From the NCBI RefSeq assembly GCF_900156625.1, contig NZ_FTOB01000004.1, forward strand, positions 372,001 to 436,000: a stretch of 64,000 nucleotides of DNA, written 5' to 3'. Position 1 is the stretch's first letter. Each line of letters starts with the position of its first letter. The translations under genes and the position numbers were made by a program. Under the pieces are notes generated by a model. It worked only from the letters and a program-made list of their open reading frames with translations. It did no database searches and was not told the DNA's origin. This DNA is from Zobellia uliginosa. GTDB taxonomy: Bacteria > Bacteroidota > Bacteroidia > Flavobacteriales > Flavobacteriaceae. This document shows positions 63,040 to 64,000 of this stretch, piece by piece.

Positions 63040-64000
63040 TTGAATTTTGAATATTTTTTGGCCAAGCGGCTCATCAAAGGTGAGGCGCATAAAATTAGTA
63101 TTTCCGCACCAATAATAAAAATAGCTATTGCAGCTATTGCATTGGGGGTGGTAATGATGCTCATTGCGATAGCTACCGGTATTGGCCTGAAGTACAAGAT
63201 ACGCGAAAAAGTAGCCGCCTTCAACGGGCACATCCAAATTTCCAGTTATGACAATAATGCATCTGATGTATCGGTCATTCCGGTTTCATTGGATCAAGAG
63301 TTTTATCCCGAGTTTAAAAACATTGACGGTATCCGTCACGTACAGGCCGTAGCTAGCAAGGCGGGCATTATTAGAACCGAGACCACCTTTGAGGGTATTA
63401 TTGCCAAGGGGGTAGGGGCAGATTACGACTGGTCGGCATTTGAGGAGTATTTGGTAGAGGGGCGGTTGCCGAACTATTCCGGGGATTTGAATGAAGAGGT
63501 ACTGATGTCAGACCTTATGGCCAACCGACTGCACTTAAAAACCGGCGATACCTTTTACGCCTTTTTTCTCAAGGATGGCGATGTTTCGAAATTGCCCAAC
63601 CAAAGAAAATTTAAAATTACCGGCCTCTACGATAGCGGATTTGAGGAATTTGACGGACTTTATCTTTTTACCGATATACGGCACATACAACGTATGAACA
63701 AGTGGGAGGATGACCAAGTAGGTAATTTTGAGGTGTTCTTGAACAGTTTTGACGATATTGACGCCAAGAGTAATGAGATTTACGGGAATACCGTCTCTAC
63801 ACTAGATACACAGACCATCGTAAACAAATATTACAAGATCTTTGAATGGATCAGTCTTTTCGACTTTAATATCATTCTGATCATCGGTATCGTGATCATC
63901 GTAAGTGGCTTCAATATGATTACGGCACTGCTGGTGTTGATTTTAGAACGCACCCAAATGATCGGTATCCTCAAGGCTTTGGGATCGGCCAATTGGAGCA
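63040..64000 (+). CDS. LolC/LolE-type ABC transporter permease, 3' truncated by window edge
   Basis: The first 320 residues of a FtsX/LolC-family permease, which works with a LolD-like ATPase in lipoprotein release from the inner membrane or in a related export. It starts TTG (MNFEYFLAKRLIKGEAHKIS) and has a first span at about 25-47 (IIKIAIAAIALGVVMMLIAI), a long periplasmic domain (about 55-275), and the second span near 278-305. The frame stays open to the end. No ATG is in a better position. It is divergent from namZ with only 3 bases between the starts. Confidence 0.88.
   Translation, partial: MNFEYFLAKRLIKGEAHKISISAPIIKIAIAAIALGVVMMLIAIATGIGLKYKIREKVAAFNGHIQISSYDNNASDVSVIPVSLDQEFYPEFKNIDGIRHVQAVASKAGIIRTETTFEGIIAKGVGADYDWSAFEEYLVEGRLPNYSGDLNEEVLMSDLMANRLHLKTGDTFYAFFLKDGDVSKLPNQRKFKITGLYDSGFEEFDGLYLFTDIRHIQRMNKWEDDQVGNFEVFLNSFDDIDAKSNEIYGNTVSTLDTQTIVNKYYKIFEWISLFDFNIILIIGIVIIVSGFNMITALLVLILERTQMIGILKALGSANWS

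Noticed and set aside
63037-63237. Longer N-terminus for the NamZ-like protein
   Set aside because: The extension is antisense to the conserved LolC/LolE permease start, lacks a signal peptide and is Cys/His-rich in an implausible way.

Overview
The window is a stretch of chromosome from a member of the Bacteroidota, most likely a marine-type member of the Flavobacteriaceae. The supports are a Bacteroidota-style ribosomal operon with zinc-free S14 and L36, the near absence of Shine-Dalgarno sequences, many promoters with a TAnnTTTG -7 box, DUF4270, DUF4907 and DUF6090 proteins, LytS/LytTR two-component pairs, a FecI/FecR/TonB-receptor unit with an STN domain, and many short lipoproteins with a Cys lipobox. 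No rRNA, tRNA, CRISPR array, insertion sequence or prophage was seen.

Layout. 1-8900: the distal part of the S10-spc-alpha ribosomal cluster, from a truncated rplN to rplQ, with secY, infA and rpoA, all on + and tightly packed. 8994-16730: core metabolism on + (carA, eno, a GT5 glycogen synthase, gltA, two amidinotransferase-fold hydrolases including a CtlX-like citrulline hydrolase). 16739-19292: an outer-membrane barrel and a DUF4270 lipoprotein on -. 19533-29719: an accessory block with a Kelch/DUF4907/LytS/LytTR unit on + facing a seven-gene - strand operon of secreted proteins (EF-hand, two YHYH proteins, a single-span membrane protein, MORN lipoprotein, SCO1-type lipoprotein, DUF6090), which is divergent from a second LytS/LytTR pair. 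29854-37616: a small ORF, a BCCT transporter, an SDR/DUF2867 protein, argS, an MtfA-type peptidase and a threonine/serine dehydratase. 37666-43268: ECF sigma, FecR and TonB receptor on -, plus a divergent repeat-containing lipoprotein on +. 43441-46948: ffh, folD and a PAS histidine kinase. 46972-52827: a tiny lipoprotein, an MFS carrier and a sugar module (DUF1080, Gfo/Idh/MocA, esterase, aldo/keto reductase). 52889-64000: mixed housekeeping (VOC, alpha/beta hydrolase, YitT, HerA-like ATPase, queE, metalloprotease, methyltransferase, YkgJ, GyrI-like, sterol desaturase-like, NamZ) ending in a truncated LolC/LolE-type permease.

The most unusual part is 22826-29719. Between the EF-hand/YHYH operon and the divergent LytS/LytTR operon are three TTCAGTRAA direct repeats at an exact 21-bp period, as expected for a LytTR operator array. 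The secreted parts (two proteins with duplicated YHYH motifs, EF-hand, SCO1 with CxxxC and His, a protein whose mature N-terminus should be His) suggest an envelope metal-handling system, perhaps for copper. That function is inference. Second in interest is a perfect 7-bp tandem repeat (13 copies) between the ECF sigma gene and its fecR, next to a lipoprotein built from four N-terminal and two C-terminal internal repeats.
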